From: Microbulbifer hainanensis
Lineage (GTDB): Bacteria; Pseudomonadota; Gammaproteobacteria; Pseudomonadales; Cellvibrionaceae
Direction: 5' to 3'
Assembly (NCBI RefSeq): GCF_014904735.1
Contig: NZ_JACZCR010000027.1
Coordinates: 62,001-126,000, forward strand
DNA length: 64,000 nucleotides
This document shows, in pieces, positions 37,523 to 45,997 of this stretch (position 1 is its first letter; the number at the start of each line of letters is the position of its first letter). The notes under the pieces are model-generated. The model was given only the letters and a program-made list of their open reading frames with translations. It was not told the origin of the DNA and made no database searches. A program made the position numbers and the translations under genes.

Positions 37523-39157
37523 ATGATGCGGGTAAAGATTGATCATCTGGCAGTCTGGGTCGGGTTCATACTATTAGCAGGTGCACTTCTATTCTCCGGA
37601 ATCAGTACGACGCCGTTGACCAAATCAACCGAAGCCAGGGTTTCTGGAATCGCCGCACAAATGTATCTCGATCGAGATTTCATTGTGCCAAAACTAAACA
37701 GCAAGCCCTTTTTAGAAAAACCGCCGATGTATTCATGGCTGACGGCAATTTCTTTTAGAGCATTTGGGATCAACTCTTTCGCCGCCAGGCTGCCATCCAT
37801 GCTTTCAGCGATAGGCATACTTTGTCTATTGATTTTTCATCTAAAAAGGTGCAAAGCAAGCTTTGTCGCTCAGATTACAGCTGCTCTGTCCTTAATGTCC
37901 ATGGCCATGTTCTGGTCGTATTCAAGAAGTTCCGGTCAAGACGTATTGCTTACGTTTGGCGTCTCTTTGTCGTTACTAAATCTCTATTACTATCTCGAGT
38001 CAAAAAACAGGCTCTATATTCTTTCGGCGGTTGTAGGCATATCCATAGCTTCTCTGACAAAAGGCATATTTGGTCTGTTTATCATAGGAATAGTAATTTT
38101 TCCCTTTAGCATCCTCTCGAATATTCTTGTCAGGAAATGTCATTGGTACAGAGGCATCTTCGTATTAGCGGTGATATTTTTAGTTGCTATTGTACCGCTT
38201 TCTCTATGGCTCACACTTCTTTATATGAAGGCTGGTTGGGTCGCATTTTATGAAGCCACTTGGGTAAATAGCGTTGGGCGGCTATTGGGAGAAAGCGGAG
38301 GCCATGTCGAGCCTTGGTACTATTACTTGGTAAGAATTCCTGGTCTATTCCAACCCTGGTTAGTCTTCGTTGCGCTCGGTTTATATGTAGGATTGAAAGC
38401 AAAAGACAGATCCCCATATTGGCTGTTTCTCTGTTGCTGGCTTCTGATTCCCATTTTGTTTCTGTCTATATCGAGTTCAAAGAGGATAATCTACCTGCTC
38501 TCAATTTATCCTGTGGGAGCCCTGTTCATTGCGTACTTTGTGGAGAAAATCCACAAGAAATGGGATGCGGGGGAGATTTCAAATGGCGTAAAGCCGGTCA
38601 ATTACTTAATCTACTTCCAGATATTGATAACCTCTGCTGTGCTGTGTTATTGCATATACAGTACATTTTATATATGGAAGGAGTCTGCAGTCTGGTTGCT
38701 TGCATTTATCGCTATTGCAGCGATTTTAACAGCTGCCGTACTTTCTGTAAGAAGCAAAAAGGTGGGGTTCGCATTTTATTTTAATCTGCTGGCTGTGTGT
38801 GCGCTGTATATATTCTATGGCCAGAATTTGGATGAGAAAGAAAGCCAGTCTCGATCATTTGAGCACGTCTTTCAAAGCAAGGCTTTTGCAGACACCAAGG
38901 CAGCCGTGGCCCTGTATCAACCTGAGGAAAGACTGTCGGGAGCCGCGGTATACTATTTGCACCACCCGGTTCGTGATCTCGCCACCCGTAAAGAGCTCGT
39001 TAAATTCATCCGCAACAATCCGGACTACATTGTATTGTCGGAGCAGAGTGACTTATCTGCCCAGCCTGGAGGATTGGAGTCGATCCCACTAGGAAAGGGC
39101 AAAGTGTACCTTCTTGCAGCGAAGAAAAAGTCACTCAGAACCGCGTCTCTTAATTGA
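37523..39157 (+). CDS. ArnT-like (GT83/PMT-2) lipid-linked glycosyltransferase, paralogue
   Basis: A 544-residue inner-membrane protein with about 12 helices and a periplasmic C-terminal domain. The first loop has TTPLTKSTEARVSGIAAQMY and NSKPFLEKPPMYSW, matching the ArnT fold in which an acidic residue and a following Glu-Lys-Pro segment line the active site, but the canonical DEARYAE is changed to STEARVSG. ArnT enzymes transfer aminoarabinose from undecaprenyl phosphate to lipid A; this one may use a different sugar donor or acceptor. It follows popT and overlaps convergent wbuC by eight bases. It is more divergent and AT-rich than the arnT at 42845. Confidence 0.85.
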   Translation: MMRVKIDHLAVWVGFILLAGALLFSGISTTPLTKSTEARVSGIAAQMYLDRDFIVPKLNSKPFLEKPPMYSWLTAISFRAFGINSFAARLPSMLSAIGILCLLIFHLKRCKASFVAQITAALSLMSMAMFWSYSRSSGQDVLLTFGVSLSLLNLYYYLESKNRLYILSAVVGISIASLTKGIFGLFIIGIVIFPFSILSNILVRKCHWYRGIFVLAVIFLVAIVPLSLWLTLLYMKAGWVAFYEATWVNSVGRLLGESGGHVEPWYYYLVRIPGLFQPWLVFVALGLYVGLKAKDRSPYWLFLCCWLLIPILFLSISSSKRIIYLLSIYPVGALFIAYFVEKIHKKWDAGEISNGVKPVNYLIYFQILITSAVLCYCIYSTFYIWKESAVWLLAFIAIAAILTAAVLSVRSKKVGFAFYFNLLAVCALYIFYGQNLDEKESQSRSFEHVFQSKAFADTKAAVALYQPEERLSGAAVYYLHHPVRDLATRKELVKFIRNNPDYIVLSEQSDLSAQPGGLESIPLGKGKVYLLAAKKKSLRTASLN

Positions 39158-39632
39158 ATTTGTCTCCGGGTTTGGCCGTTTTCATCCACTCAACATAGGC
39201 GGCTGTGTCAGGAGTATTCTCCTTTGGTGACCACGGAGCAAGGTCTTGCTCAGGTGTCGGAGTGTAGGCTCCTTCCTTAATTTCCAACGCAACGGTGTCT
39301 TCTTCCATACAGGTATAGCTGTGCCACGTGTTTGGAGGAATCTCTACCGCGCGAACATCCAACGCGGATAATTCAATTCTGTCTTCAATGCGGCCATCAT
39401 CGCTAAACAACAGTAATGACATGCTCCCTTGAATCACCATGAAGAATTCCCATTTGTGCGGTTCGCTGTGTCTATGGGGTCTGATGTAGGTTTCCGGTTG
39501 CGTGGCGATGAAGAGTCTTTGCACATTCGCATCTACGGAGTCATGTACATTGAGGTTGTTGCGTCGCCGATCCGCCTGTTGCGCCGATTCTGCAAGTTGG
39601 CTTAGGTCTGCCTGTGAAATTAACTTGGTCAT
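39150..39632 (-). CDS. wbuC: WbuC-family cupin metalloprotein
   Basis: A 160-residue cupin with the family metal-binding motif RPHRHSEPHKWEFFMVIQG and the later PPNTWHSYTCMEEDTVALEI. WbuC proteins accompany O-antigen and lipopolysaccharide genes; their reaction is not established. Its 3' end overlaps the ArnT-like gene by eight bases on the opposite strand. A 143-base decayed copy of its middle part is at 40713-40855. Confidence 0.85.
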   Translation of the reverse strand: MTKLISQADLSQLAESAQQADRRRNNLNVHDSVDANVQRLFIATQPETYIRPHRHSEPHKWEFFMVIQGSMSLLLFSDDGRIEDRIELSALDVRAVEIPPNTWHSYTCMEEDTVALEIKEGAYTPTPEQDLAPWSPKENTPDTAAYVEWMKTAKPGDKFN

Positions 39633-39911
39633 TATTGAGTCCCCTGAAAAAGCGATTCCTGTGAATTCTATGTTGTGCGAATCTGTCTGATTTTCATCAT
39701 ATTATCGCATGCATTATGGGGCAGGGCGATTGGTTGGTCTGTAATACATTTGGAAGAATTGTGTTGGCTGGAGTGAGAGTCCGGTTCCTCAAGCCACCAA
39801 ACAGTACTGACGCCGAGGCTCATATTGAAAAAAGGGATCCATGCATTATGTAAGTTGATCTGTACATGGTGCGCAGATGGAGGGATCTCCAACACGCTGA
39901 GGAGTTGTAAG

Positions 39912-40150
39912 TTATTTTTCGACCGCTCGGCCCTCCGAACCACCTGTCTCAAATCGCCCATATCGCAGCGCCAGACTGGGCACCACCAGCAGATTGAGCG
40001 CGGTAGAGGTAAACAGGCCGCCGAGGATCACTATCGCCATGGGCTCCTCTATCTCGCGGCCCGGATCGCCACTGCCGACCGCCAGCGGTAACAGGCCCAG
40101 GGCCGTGGCCACGCTGCGCGCCTCTTGATCCAGGATATCGAGGTTATCGC
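39912..40150 (-). pseudogene. C-terminal scrap of a heavy-metal RND efflux transporter (CzcA/CusA type)
   Basis: On the minus strand this gives [22 protein letters not shown], then [29 protein letters not shown] and a stop. That is the familiar last stretch of HME-type RND transporters, which are normally over 1000 residues. Here only about 70 residues remain, directly preceded by the end of a decayed adaptor gene, so most of the transporter has been deleted. The 250 bases to its right up to wbuC hold no gene. Confidence 0.75.
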
Positions 40151-40556
40151 CGCAGGGCCTGGGCACCCCGTATCACTACCGCAAGTGGCGCGAGCCCCCG
40201 CAGGAAGCAGCCTCCCGCAACAGGCTCGCCAGCGGCCAACTGCCGGCGAGTGAAATGGCCCGCGACGCCCTCCGCGTAGTACCAGCACGCCCTCTGCCAG
40301 GACATCACTGCGGATGCCGGGATAGCGACGCCCGGCCCAGGCTCGCCTACTGTCAGTTGCACCGGGAGGATACTGCCCGACAACACGTTTGCTGCCGGGG
40401 CGGTGTAGAAGAAGATTGGCCCCTGAATGCGTGGATCTACCTGCAGCGCAATAGACATCAGCGAGGCCTGCCATCGCTTACCGTCGTCAGCGATGAATTT
40501 GGCGGTGGTCGGTGCAGGGGGGCGGCCGTTGGCGGGCAGGGCGATGCGCAGGAGAA
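40151..40556 (-). pseudogene. C-terminal part of an RND efflux periplasmic adaptor (CusB type)
   Basis: The minus strand reads RILLRIALPANGRPPAPTTAKFI, then YTAPAANVLSGSILPVQLTVGEP, AIPASAVMSW and LAAGEPVAGGCFLRGLA ... [10 protein letters not shown]. This is the beta-barrel and membrane-proximal end of adaptors of the HME-RND family. The N-terminal half is lost at a sharp join near 40556, where a fragment of a popT copy begins. A frame of 214 codons is open across this region, but it is a patchwork, not one gene. Confidence 0.7.
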
Positions 40557-40704
40557 TGCGGCGCCGGTCTGGTCGTGTTTGTGCGCCTGTTGTCATTGTT
40601 GCCCCACAGGTACCGTGAATCTGTTTTATCCTTGCTGATAGGAATTCTAATAGGCTCCTGTCAATCATTTGGCCATGGAAACAATCAGTAGCGGATGGTA
40701 TAGG
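40557..40704 (+). pseudogene. Duplicate fragment of the DUF368 (popT) gene
   Basis: Bases 40557-40704 align without other gaps to 36836-36984 inside popT, apart from a one-base deletion after the codons for ILIGS that shifts the frame. The translation CGAGLVVFVRLLSLL followed by HRYRESVLSLLIGI matches CGTGLLVFVRLLSLL and HRYRESILSWLIGI in the intact gene. Changes are largely at third positions, so the copy was once under protein-level selection. Confidence 0.85.
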
Positions 40705-40712
40705 GGGGGCTG

Positions 40713-40855
40713 CCTTCCCTGATTTCAAGTGCAACAGTGTCCGCTTCCATGCACGTATAGCTGTGCCATGTCTTTGGAGGAGTTTCAACCGTGCGAATAT
40801 CCGACGCAGTTAATTCAATTCTGTCTTGAATGTGTCCGTCATCGCTGAATAGCAG
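40713..40855 (-). pseudogene. Duplicate fragment of wbuC
   Basis: The 143 bases align gap-free to 39271-39413 in wbuC. The minus strand reads QLLFSDDGHIQDRIELTASD, then IRTVETPPKTWHSY and TCMEADTVALEI, close to the intact protein. Both ends are cut: eight bases from the popT fragment on one side and shortly before the acyltransferase gene on the other. Confidence 0.85.
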
Positions 40856-40943
40856 CTGCGCTACTTCCGTCCGATAATGTGAGATAGAAGGGGCAATTCA
40901 AGTGTGTTGTGATCGCCGCAAAGCAACTCATCAGAGATCGGGT

Positions 40944-41588
40944 ATGTGGACACGTATTCTGGGATTGATTGGCGCATGGATTCTGAGGCTGCAGTGCAAA
41001 ACATGGCGCGTTGAAATTGAGGGGCTAGACCGCCTGGATGGTATGCTTGGCAGCGGCAAGCGGTTTTTGGTTGTGTTCTGGCATGGCCAGTATCTGCCAC
41101 TGTTTGCCCTGTTGCGCGGGAGAAAGGCTTGTGTTTTTGCGAGCCATTCGTTTCGGGGAGCAATTATCTGTGAGATATGCCGTCATTTTGGCTATACATG
41201 TATCCGGTTACCACCCCGGTATAATGGAGTAAATTTGCTTGATCTTATGCGGGCCGAGCTGGTTACACAAACTGCTGCCGCGCTTGCCGTGGATGGACCG
41301 CTCGGCCCTTATCATGTGGTAAAAAGGGGGGCGATTGAGCTTGCCTCATCACTGGGTTTTCTTCTTGTTCCCGTGTCCACTTCAAGCCGTCGCAAACACG
41401 TCATGAATCGGCGTTGGGACCGTATGGAACTGCCGGGGATGTTCACGCGGATGGCACTTGTTGTCGGTGAACCACTACGAATACCATCCGGTATTGATCA
41501 CAAAGATATTCCATTCTGGGAAGATAAGCTCCACCAGGCGCTGGAGGCGGTGGATCAGAAGTCGAGTAACCTGGTGAGCAGAGATTGA
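40944..41588 (+). CDS. DUF374 lysophospholipid acyltransferase-like protein
   Basis: From the ATG at 40944 the protein has 214 residues; an in-frame GTG at 40902 is an alternative. The PlsC-like features of DUF374 are present: VVFWHGQYLPLF near residue 45, ASHSFRGAIICEI, and the DGPLGPYHVVKRGAIELA motif where this family has DGPRGP. Such proteins are thought to acylate a lysolipid or lipid A precursor at the inner membrane. Position between wbuC debris and the arn operon fits an envelope role. The true substrate is unknown. Confidence 0.8.
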   Translation: MWTRILGLIGAWILRLQCKTWRVEIEGLDRLDGMLGSGKRFLVVFWHGQYLPLFALLRGRKACVFASHSFRGAIICEICRHFGYTCIRLPPRYNGVNLLDLMRAELVTQTAAALAVDGPLGPYHVVKRGAIELASSLGFLLVPVSTSSRRKHVMNRRWDRMELPGMFTRMALVVGEPLRIPSGIDHKDIPFWEDKLHQALEAVDQKSSNLVSRD

Positions 41589-41837
41589 ATGATCGAGAAC
41601 ATGATCGATGGCGAACAGGCATACTGGAACAATCAGATCTGTTTGAATCCGGCCAAACTGAGCAATAGTCGGTACGCACCGGGGCATACACTGGCTATCC
41701 GGGTATCGAGGCCTTAGATGCCATAATGCGCATAATATAGATTATGTTAAATTGTGTATTGACTCGCCCAGCCAGCCGAATCCCAGGCACTCCCTTTCGC
41801 CATATTCGTGTAGATCGCTTAGGTTCCTGCATCACTG

Positions 41838-42553
41838 CTAGATCTCCTCATCAGCACGACAACGACGTTGGATGTCTGAACCTGTAAGCCAGAGATAATG
41901 GCAGCGATCGTGGTCACTCTTAATCGGCCACAATCGATGAGTACCGGCCGTTATCAATGCATTGCCCTTGCTACTATGATCGCTTCGTAGGCTTGGAAAT
42001 TCAGAAAAGTAGGAAATCGCTTCTAGCTGCTGTTCTTCGATTTTTCGCTTCACAGCGAGCATGTTCGCCTGCTGCGTAATCTGTCATTCCTGTCATAACA
42101 CCTCCAGATGCGCTTTATTGTGGACTGCCCGTGCCCCATTGATGCTTGCTGTACCACCTGGGCGACCGATAAGGTTCTGGGTGGCGCCTATTTCATCTAG
42201 CGTCACTCGACACCCTATTGATTCGAGCTTATTTCCATCCCCAACAGAGAGTCTGATTGCCCATGTTATCGACTCAGCTTGTGCGGACAGTCATGTACTT
42301 CCGCATTAATCTTGTTAAATCCCCTAGGAAGACCATCCCAATCGGAGCAAAGATTATAGATGCCTCGAATCTGGCCTCTCGGGCAATGAGGAGCTGTCAC
42401 TGAAAGATAATGCGCCTGCCCACCGTGGGTGTTGGAACTACCAATGGGTCGGGCTCGCGGCATGGAAATGTTCAGGTGCTTGTTGGCCAGCCGCATAGTG
42501 TTGGCAGACTGTCGCTGGAGCAGCTCTCTAAAAAGGCCTCTCTTTAAATCCAA
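41838..42553 (-). pseudogene. Frameshifted remnants of an unrecognised protein-coding gene
   Basis: Three open stretches follow one another on the minus strand in different frames: 42266-42553 (with QAHYLSVTAPHCPRGQIRGI), 42093-42292 (ITWAIRLSVGDGNKLESIGC then PGGTASINGARAV) and 41838-42080 (KRKIEEQQLEAISYFSEFPS then CHYLWLTGSD). Each has protein-like composition and ends where the next begins, which fits one gene of about 700 bases broken by two frameshifts. I do not recognise the family. Separate small genes cannot be excluded. Confidence 0.35.
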
Positions 42554-42844
42554 TAATCCAGGCTGCGAAGGTCACGCTAAACGGCATCAAACATTAGTGA
42601 AATAAATGTCAAAATTTTGTGAAAAACACTGCTTGGATAAGGGTAGTGTGCGTACACCTTTGAGATTTCCCTCCAAATTATCCTGAATTTTCTCGACTTG
42701 AAAAATCAATCAATCTAGACTTTGGACACTGCGTATCTCGATCCAAATTCTGTCAACGAAGCCGCGTGACCAATTTGGGGGCTGGAGAACTCCGGCCATT
42801 GCGAAACGACAATCATTGCCAATAAGAAGAGCCGTAAGGGCAAC
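42554..42844. promoter_or_regulatory. AT-rich upstream region of the arn operon
   Basis: About 290 bases without a gene before arnT; together with 41589-41837 and the remnant zone this makes a 1.25-kb stretch with no intact gene. TTTTTCAC is found on the minus strand at 42618-42625 region (GTGAAAA at 42619-42625 on the plus strand), and its flank partly fits the published ColR-box pattern. No PmrA-type CTTAAT repeat was seen. Confidence 0.4.
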
Positions 42845-44467
42845 ATGAACGCATTTAAGATCTGTGCCGCACTTCTAGTGATTATCTGGTTTTTGGGATT
42901 GGGGCATCGTGACCTGATTGAGCCTGATGAGGCGAGATACGCGGAAATTCCCAGAGAAATGGTCCAGACAGGGGACTGGATTACGCCCCGCCTCAATGAT
43001 CTGAAGTACTTTGAGAAGCCTGCGCTTCAGTATTGGCTCACCGCGATCAACTATAAGCTCTTCGGCCACAGTAACGCGACAGCACGATTGTGGATCGCTC
43101 TAGCGTCTCTGGCTTGTGCTGCTTTTATTGGCTTTCTTGGCCTGCGCTTATACGGCGCTGAAGTGGGACGCTATGGCTTCTTTCTATCGGCAAGCACCCT
43201 ACTCTTCTGTGGTTCGGGCCACTACCTGACCCTGGATATGTCACTGGCTTTCTTCATGACCCTGGGAGTTGGTTTCCCAATATTGGCCCTGAGCGACAAA
43301 GAGAATCCGCGGCGTAGCCGAAACTTTATGTTGGCCGGCTGGGCTGCCCTGGCATGCGCAGTACTGACCAAAGGACTTGTGGGAGCAGTATTACCCGGCG
43401 GAGCCTTGTTCTTTTACATCCTTTGGCAGAGAGACTGGAAGCTCTTGAAAGAGCTACATATCGTCAAGGGAGTACTACTCTTCCTTTTAATCTGTGCGCC
43501 GTGGTTTATTGTCGTCAGCAAGGCAAACCCCGAGTTTGCGCATTTCTTTTTTATTCATGAGCATCTGGAACGTTACACCACCAATACCCATCATCGGGAA
43601 GGGCCGGTTTACTACTTTGTTGGTGTATTTATTATCGGTGTGCTTCCCTGGTTGATTACCAGCAGCAGGGGCGTGCTGTTACCGACGTTTTCATGGCGCA
43701 CGAGTAAGGGTGAAACCTTTAATCCAGAACGTTTTATGTGGGTGTACATCGTAACCACATTTGTCTTCTTCTCTCTGGGTGACTCGAAGTTGCCGGCCTA
43801 CATACTACCAATATTGCCCTTTGTGTCGTTGCTCGCGGCGAAAAGGATTGCCAGCGAAGGTCGCATTAAAGGCGATTCCTGGGTGATGCTGGTAACGGCT
43901 ATTTTGATTTTTGTCGTTGCGCTAATCTCAAGCCGCTTCGCCTCAGAGAAAATACCTGCAGAACTTATAGCTTTATTCCGGCCCTGGTTGATGACTGCAG
44001 CGATTTCCCTGGCTATTGGATCTGCAGCCCTGTTTAAGTGGAGAAACACTCCATCGAAGTCCGTACCCATCGCGAGTGTATTTTCTGTCTTGGCGATTTC
44101 CTTGATGCTGTGGGGGTTTCAGGCGATTGCGATCTCCAGGTCCAGTGCCGATGAGGCGAAAGTCATTAGAAAATATGCCAGTGACTCCACACCTGTTTAC
44201 GCGATTGATAATTACCCCCAGGCGCTGCCCTTCTATCTTGAACGCCCCATTACCCTGGTTTCATATACGGGTGAGCTGGAAATGGGTGTGAAGGCGGAGC
44301 CTGATAAAACGATTCCAACGAAGAAGGAATTCTGGAAGCGGTGGGATCAAGACGAGCAGGCAGTTGCGGTCATTCGATCTGACGATCTCCATCTCTTTAA
44401 AAGCAGAGGAGAGAAAATTCGGGTCATATTTAAGGGGCCGCGCCGTATCGTGGTGATGAAGCAATAA
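42845..44467 (+). CDS. arnT: Undecaprenyl-phosphate-aminoarabinose lipid A transferase
   Basis: A 540-residue inner-membrane GT83 enzyme that moves 4-amino-4-deoxy-L-arabinose from undecaprenyl phosphate onto lipid A phosphates on the periplasmic side. The signature EPDEARYAEIPREM sits in the first periplasmic loop and YFEKPALQYW follows; about 12 helices and a small C-terminal domain complete it. It is the first gene of a same-strand operon of seven arn genes with very short gaps. E. coli has it fifth (arnBCADTEF), so the order differs. Its product lowers the negative charge of the outer membrane and protects against polymyxin-like peptides. Confidence 0.93.
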   Translation: MNAFKICAALLVIIWFLGLGHRDLIEPDEARYAEIPREMVQTGDWITPRLNDLKYFEKPALQYWLTAINYKLFGHSNATARLWIALASLACAAFIGFLGLRLYGAEVGRYGFFLSASTLLFCGSGHYLTLDMSLAFFMTLGVGFPILALSDKENPRRSRNFMLAGWAALACAVLTKGLVGAVLPGGALFFYILWQRDWKLLKELHIVKGVLLFLLICAPWFIVVSKANPEFAHFFFIHEHLERYTTNTHHREGPVYYFVGVFIIGVLPWLITSSRGVLLPTFSWRTSKGETFNPERFMWVYIVTTFVFFSLGDSKLPAYILPILPFVSLLAAKRIASEGRIKGDSWVMLVTAILIFVVALISSRFASEKIPAELIALFRPWLMTAAISLAIGSAALFKWRNTPSKSVPIASVFSVLAISLMLWGFQAIAISRSSADEAKVIRKYASDSTPVYAIDNYPQALPFYLERPITLVSYTGELEMGVKAEPDKTIPTKKEFWKRWDQDEQAVAVIRSDDLHLFKSRGEKIRVIFKGPRRIVVMKQ

Positions 44468-44508
44468 ATGTGCGCGGAATAGAGATGCAGCAGGGAGTAA
44501 CAAATTCA

Positions 44509-44880
44509 ATGACCGGAACAGCTTTTTTGCTAGTTCTTACCGGCGTCCTACTCAACGCAGCTGCGCAGATGCTATTAAAAGCTGCAGTTTCGGAGACTGG
44601 AAGCATATCACTCAGCATGGCCAGTGTATGGCCGGTTACGCAGAAGCTCATAAGCGAACCCTGGCTCTGGTTGGGATTATTCTGTTACGGCATTAGTGTC
44701 ATTGTTTGGATTCTGGCGTTATCCAGGGTCGATGTCAGTATCGCCTATCCTATGCTCTCCATCGGATATATTGTCAACGCCTTTGCAGCCTGGTGGCTGC
44801 TGGGCGAATCGCTGAATCCAATGAAGGTGACAGGAATCGGAATTATCGTCCTTGGTGTCATTGTCTTAGCGAGGTCTTAA
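44509..44880 (+). CDS. arnE: ArnE/ArnF-like SMR-fold flippase subunit
   Basis: From the ATG at 44509, with GGGAG upstream, the protein has 123 residues and four membrane helices; earlier starts at 44470 or 44485 are possible. The start TGTAFLLVLTGVLLNAAAQMLL and the later SIAYPMLSIGYIVNAFAAWW are typical of ArnE/EamA-type small transporters. It should flip undecaprenyl-phosphate-aminoarabinose across the inner membrane. E. coli needs ArnE and ArnF; only one such gene is present here, so it may act as a homodimer or a partner may be elsewhere. Confidence 0.82.
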   Translation: MTGTAFLLVLTGVLLNAAAQMLLKAAVSETGSISLSMASVWPVTQKLISEPWLWLGLFCYGISVIVWILALSRVDVSIAYPMLSIGYIVNAFAAWWLLGESLNPMKVTGIGIIVLGVIVLARS

Positions 44881-44881
44881 C

Positions 44882-45997
44882 GTGTTGCCTTTCACTCGTC
44901 CCACCATTTCCCAAGAAGAAATTGACGCGGTTGTTGAAGTGCTGCGATCCGGTTGGCTGGCTACCGGCCCGAAAGTCCAGCGGTTTGAGAAAGAACTGGC
45001 GGACTATATAGGTGGTGGTGTTGAAGTTCGGGCATTCAATTCTGGTACCTCCGCCCTCGAGGCCGCGCTGCTTGCATCGGACATCGGTCCCGGCGATGAG
45101 GTTATCGTTCCGGCCCTGAGTTTTGTCGCGTCTGCCAATGTCGTGCTTCGCGTAGGAGCCAAGCCCGTATTCGTCGATGTCGATCTGAGCTCCAGAAATC
45201 TGGATGTCGAGAAGGTCAAAGGCGCCATGAGCGAGAAAACACGGGGCATTATCCCCGTGCATTTTTCCGGTTTGCCCGTAGATATGGAGCCCATCTACAA
45301 GTTGAGCCAGGAAAACCGTATTACCGTCATTGAAGATGCCTGTCATGCCATCGGTTCTAGCTACAATGGCGCAATGATCGGTGCGGCAGGTAATCCTGCC
45401 TGCTTTAGCTTTCATCCTAATAAGAATATGACCACGATTGAAGGTGGCGCCCTGTCCTGCAAGGACGTCGCGTTCATGAAGCGGATTGAACGTATCCGTT
45501 TTCACGGCATCGAACGCAACGAGCAGGGTGAGATCTTTGTGTCAGAATGGGGCGGCAAAATGAACCTCTCTGACGTTAGCGCTGCCATGGGTATCGTGCA
45601 GCTGGGTAAACTCGATGACTTTAACCGACAACGGGAGCGCCTCGCACACAGGTATTTCGAGCAATTACCGGATCACCCTGCCCTGGTAAAGCCTGCTAAC
45701 GGTAAAGGGCATTCCTGGCATATGTTTTGTGTGTGCATTGATGGTGAGGCCATCGGCAAGTCGCGGCAGGAGATAATTGATTTCTTCCGCGAGCACGATA
45801 TCGCGGTCGGAATGCATTATCCCGCCATGCACCTGTTTCCACTATACCGACGACTTGGGTACCAGGCCGGTGACTTCCCGAATGCAGAACAAATTGGAGC
45901 GCAAACATTAACCCTGCCGCTGTTCCCGGGTATGACTGATCGAGACGTTGATATGGTCTGCGAAACAATCAATAGCTTACTCTCAAGTGGAAAATGA
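44882..45997 (+). CDS. arnB: UDP-4-amino-4-deoxy-L-arabinose aminotransferase
   Basis: A 371-residue PLP enzyme of the DegT/DnrJ/EryC1 family that converts UDP-4-keto-pentose to UDP-4-amino-arabinose using glutamate. It starts with GTG at 44882, one base after the flippase gene stop, and GAGG lies upstream. Typical segments are PFTRPTISQEEI, FNSGTSALEAALL, EDACHAIGSSYNG and FHPNKNMTTIEGG with Schiff-base Lys181. Length matches E. coli ArnB (379-385). Its TGA overlaps the arnC start (ATGATGA). Confidence 0.92.
   Translation: MLPFTRPTISQEEIDAVVEVLRSGWLATGPKVQRFEKELADYIGGGVEVRAFNSGTSALEAALLASDIGPGDEVIVPALSFVASANVVLRVGAKPVFVDVDLSSRNLDVEKVKGAMSEKTRGIIPVHFSGLPVDMEPIYKLSQENRITVIEDACHAIGSSYNGAMIGAAGNPACFSFHPNKNMTTIEGGALSCKDVAFMKRIERIRFHGIERNEQGEIFVSEWGGKMNLSDVSAAMGIVQLGKLDDFNRQRERLAHRYFEQLPDHPALVKPANGKGHSWHMFCVCIDGEAIGKSRQEIIDFFREHDIAVGMHYPAMHLFPLYRRLGYQAGDFPNAEQIGAQTLTLPLFPGMTDRDVDMVCETINSLLSSGK

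Noticed and set aside
40144-40788. A 214-codon minus-strand frame that could be called a single gene
   Set aside because: It is a chance open run across an adaptor fragment, antisense of a popT fragment and out-of-frame wbuC sequence; no single protein family spans it.
42554-42844. PmrA-type box upstream of arnT
   Set aside because: No CTTAAT direct repeat with a five-base gap is present.
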